Assembly: GCA_020809705.1 (NCBI GenBank)
Contig: CP085835.1
Span: 1,488,001 to 1,552,000 of the forward strand
Source of the DNA: Calonectria ilicicola
Lineage: Eukaryota > Ascomycota > Sordariomycetes > Hypocreales > Nectriaceae
Reading direction: 5' to 3'
Length of the DNA stretch: 64,000 nt
This document shows positions 11,818 to 22,801 of the stretch, one piece after another. Position 1 is the first letter of the stretch, and each line of letters opens with the position of its first letter. The translations under genes were made by a program, and so were the position numbers. Below the pieces are notes generated by a model. It saw only the letters and a list, made by a program, of their open reading frames with translations, made no database searches and was not told where the DNA came from.

Positions 11818-13027
11818 CTATTCCCCGATACCCCGTTCCTGACCAACCTCCTTTAACATGTCTTCGAGTTGTTGTCCTGCATCAGGGCGAGGCAGATTCT
11901 CCTCGGCCATGAAAGGGACCGCAATGTCGTTTGTAAGGTCGCAGATGGCTCTGATGTCATCAATTCTCACATCTCTCTTGAGACTATCACCAATGAGAAT
12001 ACTTCCGACAGCGTCGAAATCCCAACTACTCGAAAAGCGAACCCAGCTTCCATCTTTTATGGAAGTACGCAGGAGCAGGAGTCGGGCGATTGGATCATGC
12101 AAGTCGGCAGATGGCAGGTCGATGTCTGTCTTTGTTGCAGGAACCTCGTTGTGGGCCTTCGCCACCCAATCCAAGCCAAACAGTGAAGATATTTCCAGCG
12201 GATCGTCACGCTCAAGCGTGAAGAGTGGGTGTTTTTTTGGCACTTCGACCAGGACCATTTCTGGCTCATTTCGAGCCAATTGGTCACGGCGGCAGTTGAT
12301 GCGCACGCCCATGGCTTTGCCCGTTCGCTCTTCAAGAACAACTTTGGATAAGTGCTCATGCTGACCAGGCCCATCAATCATGCCTCCGATTTCGTCTCTG
12401 TAGTAACCCATGTAGTCGATTGCATCACGGTAGGCAGTCAGTGTAATGTCGGTGGAGCGGCGAGGGTCAAAGGCACTTCCAGCCTTCATGACTGCCATAA
12501 TCGGCCCTTTCCAAATGAACTCCCCCCAGGTATCTCCAATCAAAGTTGAATCAAGGCCATGAATGACTTGGTTTGGAACCAGGTTTTTGAGTGGAAGGTC
12601 TGGACTTAAAAACCAGATATTCAGGATCTCTTGGTTATTTTCTCTTGCCGCGTAGTATGTTACCTCTGACGACACGCGCATCACGGCCAACGTAACCTGT
12701 GGTGCCATCCAGGCGTAAGAAATCATCGAGCACGGGGTGAAAGTAGTCTCCCGTCTCATGTTCATCCTTGCGGGACTCGACCCAGACGAGTGATGGCCGC
12801 TTTTTGCCCGCAGGGTTCATTGCAAAGAAGATGGCTAGATAATGGCCAGGTGAAAGGCGAGCGGCGAAATCGTCTTGTGCCATATCCTTGTATTTACTGC
12901 ATAGAAGACGATGAGTTCGCCAGTCGGTCTGCTGACACTCCATGGAGCTGTACGCGCTTGAAAGGCATTTGGTGCACCGGTGCGCATTTGCGGAGCCGCA
13001 TATGGTGCAAAGAATAGAAGATTCCAT
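11818..13027 (-). CDS. MYND-type finger protein with one zinc Cys replaced, ~381 aa
   Basis: Two exons, 13027-12664 and 12599-11818, joined over a 64-nt intron (12663-12600) with matching phase; this intron is my inference from the frame change. The start at 13027 places the finger at the N-terminus: CTIC, CTKC, then AYSSMEC and HRLLC. In the family, and in the paralogue at 1830-3074, the third pair begins with YC; here that Cys is Ser (codon AGC), so one zinc ligand is missing. Downstream, FIWKGPIMAVMKAGSAFD and MGVRINC align with the same blocks of the first MYND protein, so the two are diverged paralogues about 9 kb apart on the same strand. The remainder is a fungal-specific region of unknown role. 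If the intron is not real, the gene would be frameshifted. Confidence 0.72.
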
Positions 13028-13114
13028 CTTTGCATGCCGCAAGGCAAGGGGCAAAATAAGCAGTGGGTGTTGCAAATGAAGAGAGTGGTTTGGTTCTGTT
13101 GCCCATTTGGGCAT

Positions 13115-13726
13115 CTCACGATGCGCCTTGAAAGCTTAGCCGCTGGCCGAAATCTCTTCACATCAGCCCTTTTGGGGTATCAAGTCTTAGTCACTGTCAA
13201 AGGCTAGGTATGAGCCTCACTATCTGCATCTCACTGTTCTTAGCCTCACGGCAATGTCTACTGTTTCCTTCTCGCAAGAGCAGGCGCCCTTTGAAGCAAA
13301 GGCTAGATTCAATACTAATCAATGAAGAGAGCGGAATGACAATGTGTTATCGTGAGAGAGTCGAGTGCGGGTTAAAGCAATTCATCACATTCATTCATAA
13401 TTTCTTTTTCCAATCCAAGTTGCCACCTGTTGTTGTCATCCGTCATATTGTTTACGCGCCGCTAATAAGTGCAAGTTAACGGCATAACCCGTTTGTTGAC
13501 GTCAAGTACGCCCCTTGTACCTTTCTCATGTAAACAAAGTGATAAATCGGGCCTCTAACCGTCTTTCTCTTCTTTGGTCACATATTGCCAGTCAGACCTT
13601 TTGGATTACATACGGTCACGGAACACCACATTCTTGCCCAAGTAAGCACACACAATCAGCTTATGTCGATATTAAAAATAGCTTCGATTGATATATACCC
13701 TCATGTTGAGTAAAAAGGAAAGACCA
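13115..13726. other. Intergenic
   Basis: No gene seen. It holds the promoter side of the MYND gene at its left end and the 3' flank of the following minus-strand relic at its right end. No repeat or motif could be assigned. Confidence 0.5.
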
Positions 13727-15858
13727 TTAAATATTTCCTTGCTCATTTCGAACCGCGGCCTTCATTTTCCAGATACTCCTCGGTAACCGTTGAGGCTCCT
13801 GCGACACATCCTCCGCTAAACCAAACCCGCGCACATCCTCACCAGAGTGACTCTGGACCCATCCAAATCCAACCTTGTGGCGCTTGATTTCTTCATCATC
13901 GCTCTCTTGTACCTTAACTAAGCTATATCCTGCGATGCCCTGATAATGGATGAAGGTTTTACATCGCGCATTACTCCTTCTTGCAATGCAGCCTGAACGC
14001 CCAACAGAACGCCGATTAATGCCAAGCCGACACTTAGTATATACACTATATATAGCTGAGGCTTATTGTATGTAAAAAAGGTGGTTGGCCGTGATCGAAC
14101 GCATGGAAAATTGGTCTTTTCGCCACCAATGCCACTTCCAGAAGGAGATGTTGCATTCTGAGCCCATGTGACAACACAGAATGACGGGTTTGATAGTAGT
14201 GACATAACTATGTTCTCATACATTTTCGATACTTCGTGATGAAGGTCTTTTTTCGGTAGATGATTAGGCAAAGTCAAGAGTTTCGTCTGAAGCATGCTGG
14301 TCTCTGATATTATGTTGGGCATTTTTATGGTGCCGTTTAGGAAATTCCTAAAAAGCTTTCCAAGTGAATGATAGGCAGCAACTCTGCGATAGGTCTCAAT
14401 ATTTGTCGGGAATATATAGTTGGTTTCAGGGGATGCCGTGGTGTTATCCCAAGTACCATCGTTCGACCCCTTGCCTGGTATATAGTCCGTATCAATCACC
14501 CTTCTCAAGTACTCACGGCTATTTATATGGTAGCTCTGGATGTTATTAATGTAGTTGAATTGGACACGATATTTGACTTCGTAATGTTCGCATCCCATGA
14601 TGGTTGGAATATATGACTCGTCCCAACCTTTAACAGTCCTATTTGGTGGTTGCAATATCGTATAGTCTTGAACTGTCGCGTATCCAATCCATATTATAGG
14701 CTCGGTTCGAAAGGCTCCGAGATTTTCTGGATATGGGGTCGGTTGTTTTGGAACCCCAGCAAGACCACTGTCTATCTGCTGTGAGGCATATTCTCCTAAA
14801 TCAGTCACAGCAAGATAAGAAAAGTTACCGCGTGGTATGAGAGTACTTGTTTGAAATGGTGGTAAGGAGTTGCCAAGATTCTTAGCCTCGGAGCCTACTC
14901 CAGAGGCAAGCTCTTCACATTTGTAGCCGGGGGCAATAAACTCGATAGAGTAGGAGCAATTCCAGTTAACGGTACATATCTCCTTGCCAACATTTTCTCG
15001 AGCGATAGGCTGTTGAGAATATACAGACGTCTCAACCAATTTTCTTCCTTGCAGACTTGGCAAAGTGTAATAATCGAAAGAATTTGGATTGTTAGGCTCA
15101 GGGAAGCTGATTGTACTATTCCAAATAGAAAGGGAAATGATGCGTTCATTGTTGATAATATTAGGCTCACGTCAATTCAATAAACCTTCAAGTGAGAAAT
15201 TAAGGGTTCGAGCTTCTGGACAAAATGCGGGTTCTTGCTTTGTGCCACCAACCATAGTAAGCGTATTAGATGTAAAAATAACAAGTAATGGGGCCGCCCA
15301 AATATACAATGCAAGGCATGTTGCTATCTTGGCATTATTGGTTGCTTTCCAATCAAGTAAAGCACCAACATCCTCAGCTGCTGTAAATATAGAGTCGATA
15401 GTCCTAAGATGGAGTATCCTTTGGCGGACTACCATCCATACTCTCTGCCGGCGGGCCAGAACAACAGCTGCACTTAAGCTTGCCTTTGCGCAGAAGGCAA
15501 GTATAGTGCCATATCGCAGCATAACGGACTGATTAATGGCCTCCATTCCGTCGAGATGTAAATAAAATATATGGTGGCCAATGGCAAATGAAGTTCCAAA
15601 GATAAGAAATAAATACATACTCCAGGCTTTCCTTTGGTATGCAGTCCAAAGTTTGTCACAAGTTGATACCACCCTTGCGATCAAATGATGAGCCTGAGAT
15701 GCATTGATGTCACTTTTGTTGTTTTCCACATGTTTTGGGTTATCGGAAACAAGTAGCCCCGTTTGACTTTCAGACGGGAATAGACTTCCAGGTTCGTCTC
15801 TGATGGGACTTAATTCAATACCCGTACAGTTCGGGTCTTAGCTAGTTGGAGGCTGCAT
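13727..15858 (-). pseudogene. Broken four-TM fungal membrane protein
   Basis: A single reading frame can be followed from the ATG at 15858 to a stop at 13727, but with three lesions: TAA at 15840-15838 (six codons in), TGA at 15174-15172, and a one-base loss near 13940 after which the C-terminus continues in another frame (GYSLVKVQESDDEEIKRHKV). Three TM segments lie in the N-terminal third (around WSMYLFLIFGTSFAIGHH, GTILAFCAKASLSAAVVLA, IATCLALYIWAAPLLVIF). A large ectodomain with a NWNCSYSIEFIAPGYKCEELA block follows, then a last TM (YIVYILSVGLALIGVLLGV). This topology matches a fungal family often auto-annotated as formylmethionine-deformylase-like; its real function is unknown. No intron with correct phase removes the TGA. 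The first stop fits CAA-to-TAA, a RIP-type change. Confidence 0.75.
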
Positions 15859-17444
15859 TGGAACTTTGAGTGTGATTTCTCAATCCGCATACAAATTCGA
15901 TTCGAACATCAAAGCGCAATGAATGCCACAAAGATGATGTTGTAAGAAGGATAGACAGGGCAAAGATGCAGGCTAGAGCTTTTGATAAACTGGAGGTTTT
16001 GTCAAGCACCCAGCCGCTTGTTTGTGGAATTTTAAATCGCTCATGTGCACTTTTGTTTGTGGCTTGAATCTGACGATGCTATTGCACCAGAGGCTTATGC
16101 TCAGCAGCGCTATGGCTGCATAGTGAGACAGTGTGGTTCGGTATACCCAATAACAACAGGGCACGAATCAGCAGACCATATCATTTCCCCCGCATTCAAA
16201 TGCTTGTGTTTGCTTTCTTTAGCGAATTATTTCAGTTAAACATTGGAGGCTCAGGGAGGATCGCCAACGCCCTGTCTTACATTTGACATTGAAAAAGCCC
16301 ATAACACCACCTCTCCACCGTTTACACATAAGCGAAGAAAGTGGCGGTCAAGTGTATCTCCAAAGACATAATTGCCAACTTTTCAAAGCTCGCGGCCGTT
16401 GCAACGAGGCAGATGAACACTGATTCATGCCATTGCTCTCCTTCGTCTCTCGTACCGGAGTGGGAAAAGAATCACATCTCATTTCGCGGGACGTTGAATC
16501 GGGTTTGCGTCCATCTCTTATAACAAAGTCAAGTTGGCTTTTGCCAACGCGCTGCTGTTCGGTGCATTTGTCGCACACGTATTCGAAGAAGGCGTGGATG
16601 TTTTGAGTCCTGCCAGGGTGTTGATGAACTCAAGGATGCAATTCCAATGGCATACCACATCCTCGATGGGCTCCCTTCCGATGAACTATCCATGCTGTAG
16701 ATTTCTTGTCATCTTTGTCGTCGTCACAATGTGAATGGTAGCTAGGGAGACCGGATACCGCGACGAAGGGCGCTGGATACGATCAATACACCTAAGGGGC
16801 CTATGACAAGCAATCAAGAGGGGGCTTCTTGTACAGAAAAACACGACGTCTGCTTCATGGAAGCGCCCATAACATTTGGTTCTTTCCAGTAGGCCATCCC
16901 GCAAAATGCTGTTCGGTTCCAGCAAACACCAACCTAAACATCACCTCGGGGATTCTACAAGCGATTATGACCAAGGCATCAGTATCAGATCGCAAGTCTT
17001 GCGGGATGCCGATGTGTTTCCTTGTTATATCCCCTCAGAAGTTTACGGTCGTTTTTACTAGAAATTATCAATATCTATCCAGTTCCTATCTCAAAAACGC
17101 TCTTTCCCATGTGTCGCCTAATACCAAGCATCCTCATCTCGTAACTTATATTGATTTCTCCTCACCTTTACCAGATGATACAACTTAGTACATTGCTGGA
17201 TGCACACGCAGAGACCATGGAACGTGTCTGGCGGCGCTGTGATGCAATATGATAGGATGAGGTGTACAGGCAGAGAGGGTATGCAGTCGGTTGATCAACG
17301 GAAAGCATATTTATTGCCTGTCCTCTGGAAAGGAAATTACTGCCGAAAGAGGTCATCTTGGAAGCTTCAACGAGATGCCGGACGCTCTGATCTCATTCTT
17401 GGCTTGACCAGCCCGATAAGTGGCATTCCACAAGGTTTGACTTA
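15859..17444. other. No supported gene; fragments only
   Basis: Short open frames occur on both strands (for example 16534-16734 + and 16876-17061 +) but none shows a recognisable domain, introns with matching phase, or a consistent partner exon. Probably decayed sequence. Confidence 0.4.
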
Positions 17445-17986
17445 CTGACGTGAGCTTGAAAATCTCCTGGTTTTCTTGGAATTCTTCATCGCCAATGGCT
17501 AAGTAATAGCCGTAGTTGAAATGGAGAGATTTGCGGACGATGTTCTAGATTACCAGATTCTAGTCATGGTAGGTGTCGTGAAATCGACGCAGGAGTTCTT
17601 TTCACTCGGGGAGGCGCTGGCGCAGCAATAGAACGTACCAAGCAGTGTAAGTGATGCAGTCCCTCTGCATGGACAAATTATCCACCTCCATACTTCTTGG
17701 CCCGCTGTACATGATGTTTCGAGAGTCGGCTTGCATCCCCTTCCTCTTCGGAGATGACGGCGGCTCTGTCTAGCCACAAGGACAGCAAATAGGGATTCCA
17801 GTTCACACCCACTACTTCAGCCTTTACCACAATCACGTCGACCTCATCCAAGTCCTAGGATAGGATCCAGAGTAGTAGACGTATAATCAATGCCTAGAGA
17901 AGCCCACGCAGCGTCTACTTCGAGTGACCCGGTGCGCCGATACACGTTTTCCTGCATGAAAGATCCATCAAAAGCAATGATTCAGT
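17445..17986 (-). pseudogene. Decayed UstYa/DUF3328-type oxidase (copy 3)
   Basis: Coding pieces of the UstYa/DUF3328 family read in order on the minus strand. The first is AFDGSFMQENVYRR followed by SLEVDAAWASLGIDY. The second is RAAVISEEEGDASRLSKHHV and KKYGGG, an in-frame TAA (17680-17678), then FVHAEGLHHLHCL with the first HxxHC motif intact. After a probable intron (GTACGT donor, ..CTAG acceptor) comes NIVRKSLHFNYGYYLAIGDE and FQENQEIFKL. The second HxxHC motif expected next is not found. UstYa-type proteins are copper-type oxidases acting in ribosomal-peptide and other secondary-metabolite pathways. The N-terminal TM exon was not located. With the stop and the missing end it is not functional as read. 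The motif order leaves little doubt about the family. Confidence 0.72.
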
Positions 17987-20560
17987 ATCTCATATCAGCC
18001 TCTGTTATCACGGGCGCTTTTTCTCGTTAGTCGGTGACGGGTGATATCCACAAAGGGATGATAACTTACAATACTGCGATGCGCCTGAATGCCACTGCAC
18101 TCCCGAGTTTGCGCTGGTTCCTCTAAGACCAACGCGAAGAGAGAGAGTGTTAGATAGCGCTAAGCCTAGGATAAAGTCTGGCAGCAGCGGAAGCACCGAC
18201 TTGAAAATTAATCCTGCTAATTCACTGAGCCGGAAACTCGGCCGAATGGTGAAGGAACTTTGGTGCCCATCATCCGAATCCCAGTACTGGCCCAGTCCAG
18301 AAAGAAGAGCCATCTCATCATATTGACCTGGGGATGTTATGAGTGAATATATTGGTAGAATCGATGCTGCGAGCAATGCTCCCTGCAAGGTGCTTGACGA
18401 ATATTGCCGAGTGATGGTTTGCTACGTCAGGAATATCCATGATACGAGGAGGGAAACTGGTCTTAAATAAAAGCCAGAATGAGATACTGCTATGCTTAAA
18501 TAAACAAATGCTTTATGTGTCAGCCCCACATTGCAGGGTAGAAATCGGATCGTAGGCCAGTACATAAATCACTTTGCAAAATCTAAGAGCCCATCTCAGC
18601 TGACAACAAAGAGAAAGCATCCGTTTTCTTGACTTAGTAAGTAACTAACTCAAATTAATTGAATTTAAAGTGCTCGTATCAAATAGGGACAGGTTCCCAC
18701 CTGGCAACATTTACCGACGAGTACGCATAGCATAAGGTAAGACTAGAGCGAAACTCCTTACACAGAAAAACTAATACATCAAACACCTTATGAGAACTTA
18801 ATCCCTGTGATTAAACAGCCTCCTCACTGTGGCGAAAACCTTGTCCAACTAGCGATCTGACGCATGTATCCCAATGAGATGAGCGTGCTATCCCCCGTCG
18901 AGAGTCTCGAGATCCACGTACGCCGGGCCCGTGGGCAGCTATACTCATGGTCAGAAATACCTTCTCACTTGCTAGCCACCGTGAGGCTAAGAGTTTACCT
19001 AGTGCTTGGGGAGTTCCCATTCAAAGTTACTATACTTGTATGAGGATACCCACTTCGACTTGGTGGCAATGCTATCAACAGTTGGTGGTAGGCTGGGTCC
19101 ACTACCATCGGCGACGCTGTCTCTGTGATAGCCTCCTATTGGCAGCTCCAGCCTCTTGCCGAAATCCCTTGAGTTCTTACACCAATTCCTAGAGAGGGGG
19201 CCACAGCCAAGGAGCGAGCGGTGTCTGAAGCGGCGACCAAAATATGCCACTTCATTGCGACTGTAGCTCTGGACATCCGAGTATGACTTTAGGATTAGGT
19301 AGAAGGTAGGGTTCTGCTTGCCTGCGCGTGAACGCACAATTATGATTGACTCGAAACTAGGTGGATAATCCCATTTACCGTGGCATGGCCAGGATCCGCT
19401 CACTCCTCGACGAAGGAGGCAACACTGTGTCACCCCAAACACGCTCGTCAGCACGAGTAATGTGGCGGAGCTTTGGGAGAACCCATTACTGCGCAAGGCT
19501 TGTGCATTTACCTTGGTCTATGCCATCAATCGCCCACTGCATCCCAAAGCTGACAGCGTCGCTGATTGAGGCCAGCAAAGTCGGTCGGCGGGTCGGTCAA
19601 CACACCAGCCAATATTGCATATGCCGGCATGAATCTGTCTGGAGGACCAGCCATTGATCCATACTTGCTTGAGAAGCATCCTGCTCTGTTCAGATATGAT
19701 TTGGCAACTAGATTGTCTTTGGCTGTGGCTTTGGACGGATATCTAAAGCAAGGGAGACTGACAGCAATCTCAACACTTATCTGAGTTTGTAATCTGCCCA
19801 GTGGACATTCACTCAATCAAGGCTAATTTAGTTTCACCCAAGAGGCTGACATGTGGGTGGATTGAGAGCTGCTTATCGCATTTCAGAAGAAACACCAATA
19901 CGATTGACATGGGCGCTCTGATGGGAAGAATGAGTGGTTTCATCTGCGTAACTTCACGAAACAGACAACTGACACTCGTCTGAGATCCCCCGCTTGCGCA
20001 ACTACTAATTTCATCGGCTACTTACTGACTGGCAGCGGCGTCCTTAATCGACATCTCTGGCTGAGATATTTTCAACATAATCACAAGACTACATGCATGG
20101 ATGGCTTTTCAGCCCACGCCCCAAGAAGACTTAGATATGGCATCTTGGCTTCTCGGTCAAGTTTCTCGGTCAAGTGCATTTTCGTCGAGATGCGGATGCT
20201 ATGACGGGGTAACCAACACACCAGCCAATGAATATGCTGCCGCCAACCTCTCAGCAGAGTTACATACATGGGTCGTAATGCATTTTCGCTGAGCCGCATA
20301 AGCAATACGCGAGCCAACAGGCAACGCACTTTTATCATGCATCTACGTTGGGCGGCGGCTGCGTGGCTCGGACAAGAATTTGTGAATCCTGTTTCTTGAG
20401 GTTATCTCTGTTCAGGTGGGCTGCAGAATCGTTTTGATGTCATACTATATAGGGCGCTGTCGAAAACCTGCCGGCCGTCAAGGGAGGCAAAGAATTGTAG
20501 GGAGTTCTGTCATGTTTTGTTTGTGAAGAGAAGAAGAAAATAAGCAATTAAACAAGAAAA
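17987..20560. other. Relic-rich gap between UstYa-type genes
   Basis: No intact gene is supported. Coding-like stretches exist at 18008-18388 (-), at 18811-19496 (-, two frames that would join across the CCAAGCACTAG junction near 19008), and at 19566-19784 (+, with GGSVNTPANIAYAGMNLSGG). A second, diverged NTPAN stretch lies at 20210-20290 (+). None could be assigned to a family. They may be remains of other genes of the same cluster as the UstYa-type relics. Confidence 0.4.
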
Positions 20561-21506
20561 ATGGCATCGCGCACACAATACGTTCGTCTCGGGAATCTCA
20601 GCAATGGCCAGTCATGTACGGAAAACGAAGCACAGAACACCAACCAACACTATCCAACTCATGGCAGGGAGCCTCTATCAACCAGACGCTGTCAGCCAGT
20701 GATCCTCACCATTGCAGCTCTAACTTCTGTAATGCTGAATCTGGTCCTACTGGTAAAGGCCATGTTCTCCACTGGCTCACACGACCAGACCCTAATTTAC
20801 TAAGAGTGCGAATACACGCCGGCGCCCTTCACCATGACTCGAACTCTGCTGGCTACCGGCCCCTGTTCTGGGCACACGTGCCTCACGGCTCCCGCTCTAC
20901 CTGCCGTTCGCTATGAGCGGGCCGTGTTTTCAAGTGGATTTGGGACTGGGAGGTCCCCGTTCCAAGGGCAGCCGCCGGCTGATAACAATAGGCTTTGGAC
21001 GGACTTGTATGACTGTAGGTCGACCTATCGCGCGCATATTGCTTCCTCATTACTAACGGCGACGGTAGTTGGGATCATGAGAGTGAACACAGGAGGCACG
21101 ACCAATGGGCAATAAGACACTACCCATCCCAGGTGCCAAAGGCGGATACGTGATCCAATTGTCTGTGTTTTACCAGCTTCACTGCCCGAATTTGATTCGA
21201 AAGGGCATTTACGGCGAGGTCGACATCACGAACAAGGATGAGCTGCTAGGCATCGAGCACCTGGACCATTGCCTTGATATGCTTCGGCAAGGCATCATGT
21301 ACAGCAGAGATATTACTCCCACGACCTTCTCGCGCACATCGCCCGGCTCCAGCATGAAGGCGGTGGCCGAGGTTGTGCACACGTGTCGTAGCTTTGCCGA
21401 TATCCAGCAATGGGCGTGGAATAGACGGCTGACGGCCAAGTCGAACAGAGACACGGTGGTGATGGATGATCCTCTAGGTGGGGGAACATTTACGTATTCA
21501 CCTTAA
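20561..21506 (+). pseudogene. Broken UstYa/DUF3328-type oxidase (copy 1)
   Basis: The N-terminus (ATG 20561) is a short cytosolic tail and one TM segment (VILTIAALTSVMLNLVLLVK), as in the family. The frame meets TAA at 20801-20803, then continues as ECEYTPAP, YERAVFSSGFG and LWTDLYD. An intron at 21015-21068 (branch ACTAAC) restores FGIMRV in phase. Near 21090 one extra base shifts the frame, after which NKTLPIPGAKGGYVIQLSV, FYQLHC and HLDHC follow. UstYa-type enzymes need two HxxHC motifs; here the second is intact, but the first reads YQLHC because His has become Tyr (CAC to TAC). Stop, frameshift and lost ligand all argue for a dead gene. It converges on copy 2, with 97 bp between their ends. 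Confidence 0.8.
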
Positions 21507-21603
21507 AAAACAGCTGATGACAGGACGGGGTGGCTCGAGAGTTGCTACATGGTCGCGCAACCTCATATGGATGCATCATAGTCTAGCTGCTGGCTGTAGA
21601 TAA

Positions 21604-22531
21604 CTATGCTTCTTCGGCGAAAACACCAAGCTCGGAATCGTGCTTCCATACCCATTCAGATATCTGCGAGAAATTCTTACACACATGGCTCGTCGAGACG
21701 CGGGCTTGGGGCTGGCGCCGGTCGCCCGGGTCAGTGTAGGAAATCGGATCGGTTCCGCTGTTACGCATCAGCACCTGGCGCAGCAGGTCTATGCGGTGAT
21801 CTGTAGTGGAGAAGAGAACCATCAGTTGCTGTAAATAGGGGTTTTTTGATGTGGTGATTCTCAACTCACCGACGTGTTCCCAAACAAACGTTGGGGGGGT
21901 TCTGGAAAGTATCGACGTGCTGGTAATGATCCTGCCAAATGAACTTGCGAGTGATGTCTAGACAATGGAGGTGGTGAAAGGCGTCTACGGTTGCGTAGTA
22001 GTGATTATCAAGGCCCTTGGTGGGTTCTGTCGAGGCGTCGAATGCCTGCAGGGTATCGTAGTCTGCCAAGATCATAGGATCTGCAACAGTGAGCCAATTG
22101 GTGATTGCACGTCACCAAAGTCATTTACGGCTCAAGATCAAACGTACGGTCCACCAACTTGTTCTAAGCCTCATCGAGCTCTTGGCGCGGCTCACCCTTG
22201 TATACAAGATGTGGAAAAGAGATCAGCGTCGTATTTAACAGACGTAATCTTGGCTAGACCTTCCGAAGGATCTGGTTCTGTCAACAGTTGCATAAACGAA
22301 TTACGGCAGTGAACGAGCAGCGCTCTACCAACAGCTTGCATAGTCGACGGCCGATGGGTGGTTCTCAATGTCGAATGCGCATATCTAGGTGGAACGTGAA
22401 TGGGCGCGAAAAGCCCATAGATTCAGAAGAATGGGTGAGGAGAATAAAAGGATGTGGACAAATAGTATATAGCTGCTCGATTGTCTGGAGAATTGCTCCG
22501 TCTGGCTGGGCGTGATCTGAAAATGGTCCAT
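21604..22531 (-). pseudogene. Broken UstYa/DUF3328-type oxidase (copy 2)
   Basis: ATG at 22531 starts a short tail and TM (SSSYILFVHILLFSSPILLN). Downstream pieces follow in order: GEPRQELDEA, TAG (22166-22164), NKLVD (family consensus has Trp at the stop, so TGG-to-TAG); then DNHYYATVDAFHHLHCLDIT with the first HxxHC motif intact. A C7 run (G7 on +, 21893-21899) puts the next codons out of frame; with six bases it would read straight to an intron at 21869-21801 and the block HVDHRIDLLRQ. That is the second HxxHC motif with its Cys changed to Arg. The C-terminus (CKNFSQISEWVWKHD) is typical of the family. Nonsense, frameshift and loss of a metal-site Cys make it non-functional as read; the C7 could also be an assembly error. 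Confidence 0.78.
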
Positions 22532-22801
22532 CGTGAGATGAACTTGTTGTGTAACTAACATGGACAGCGAGAGATTGATGGAAGAGAAATGGCTGGACGT
22601 AAATGTATGTGTAAACTTATATATAGGCGGGCTTAGGTTGGGGCGTCTCCCCGGCGACTTTCTTTCCAGTATATTCCGCATAGTCCTTGGCTGCATTGTG
22701 CATTGTTACATTGTCCAGTATGCAAGTCCAAAGAGAAAAGCTCACCTCGCCGAAAATCACGTGCCCTGCCCCGTCCCTAACCACGCAATGTTATTGTTAT
22801 T

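Noticed and set aside
11858..12364. 168-codon + frame
   Set aside because: Antisense to the second MYND gene, which has domain support.
15160..15190. Intron that would remove the TGA in the membrane gene
   Set aside because: Donors GTTTAT and GTGAGC were tried with all nearby AG acceptors; none both removes the stop and keeps phase with the downstream exon.
20752..20804. Intron that would remove the TAA in UstYa copy 1
   Set aside because: GTAAAG..TAAG spans the stop, but the phases do not match and the branch site would be too close to the acceptor.
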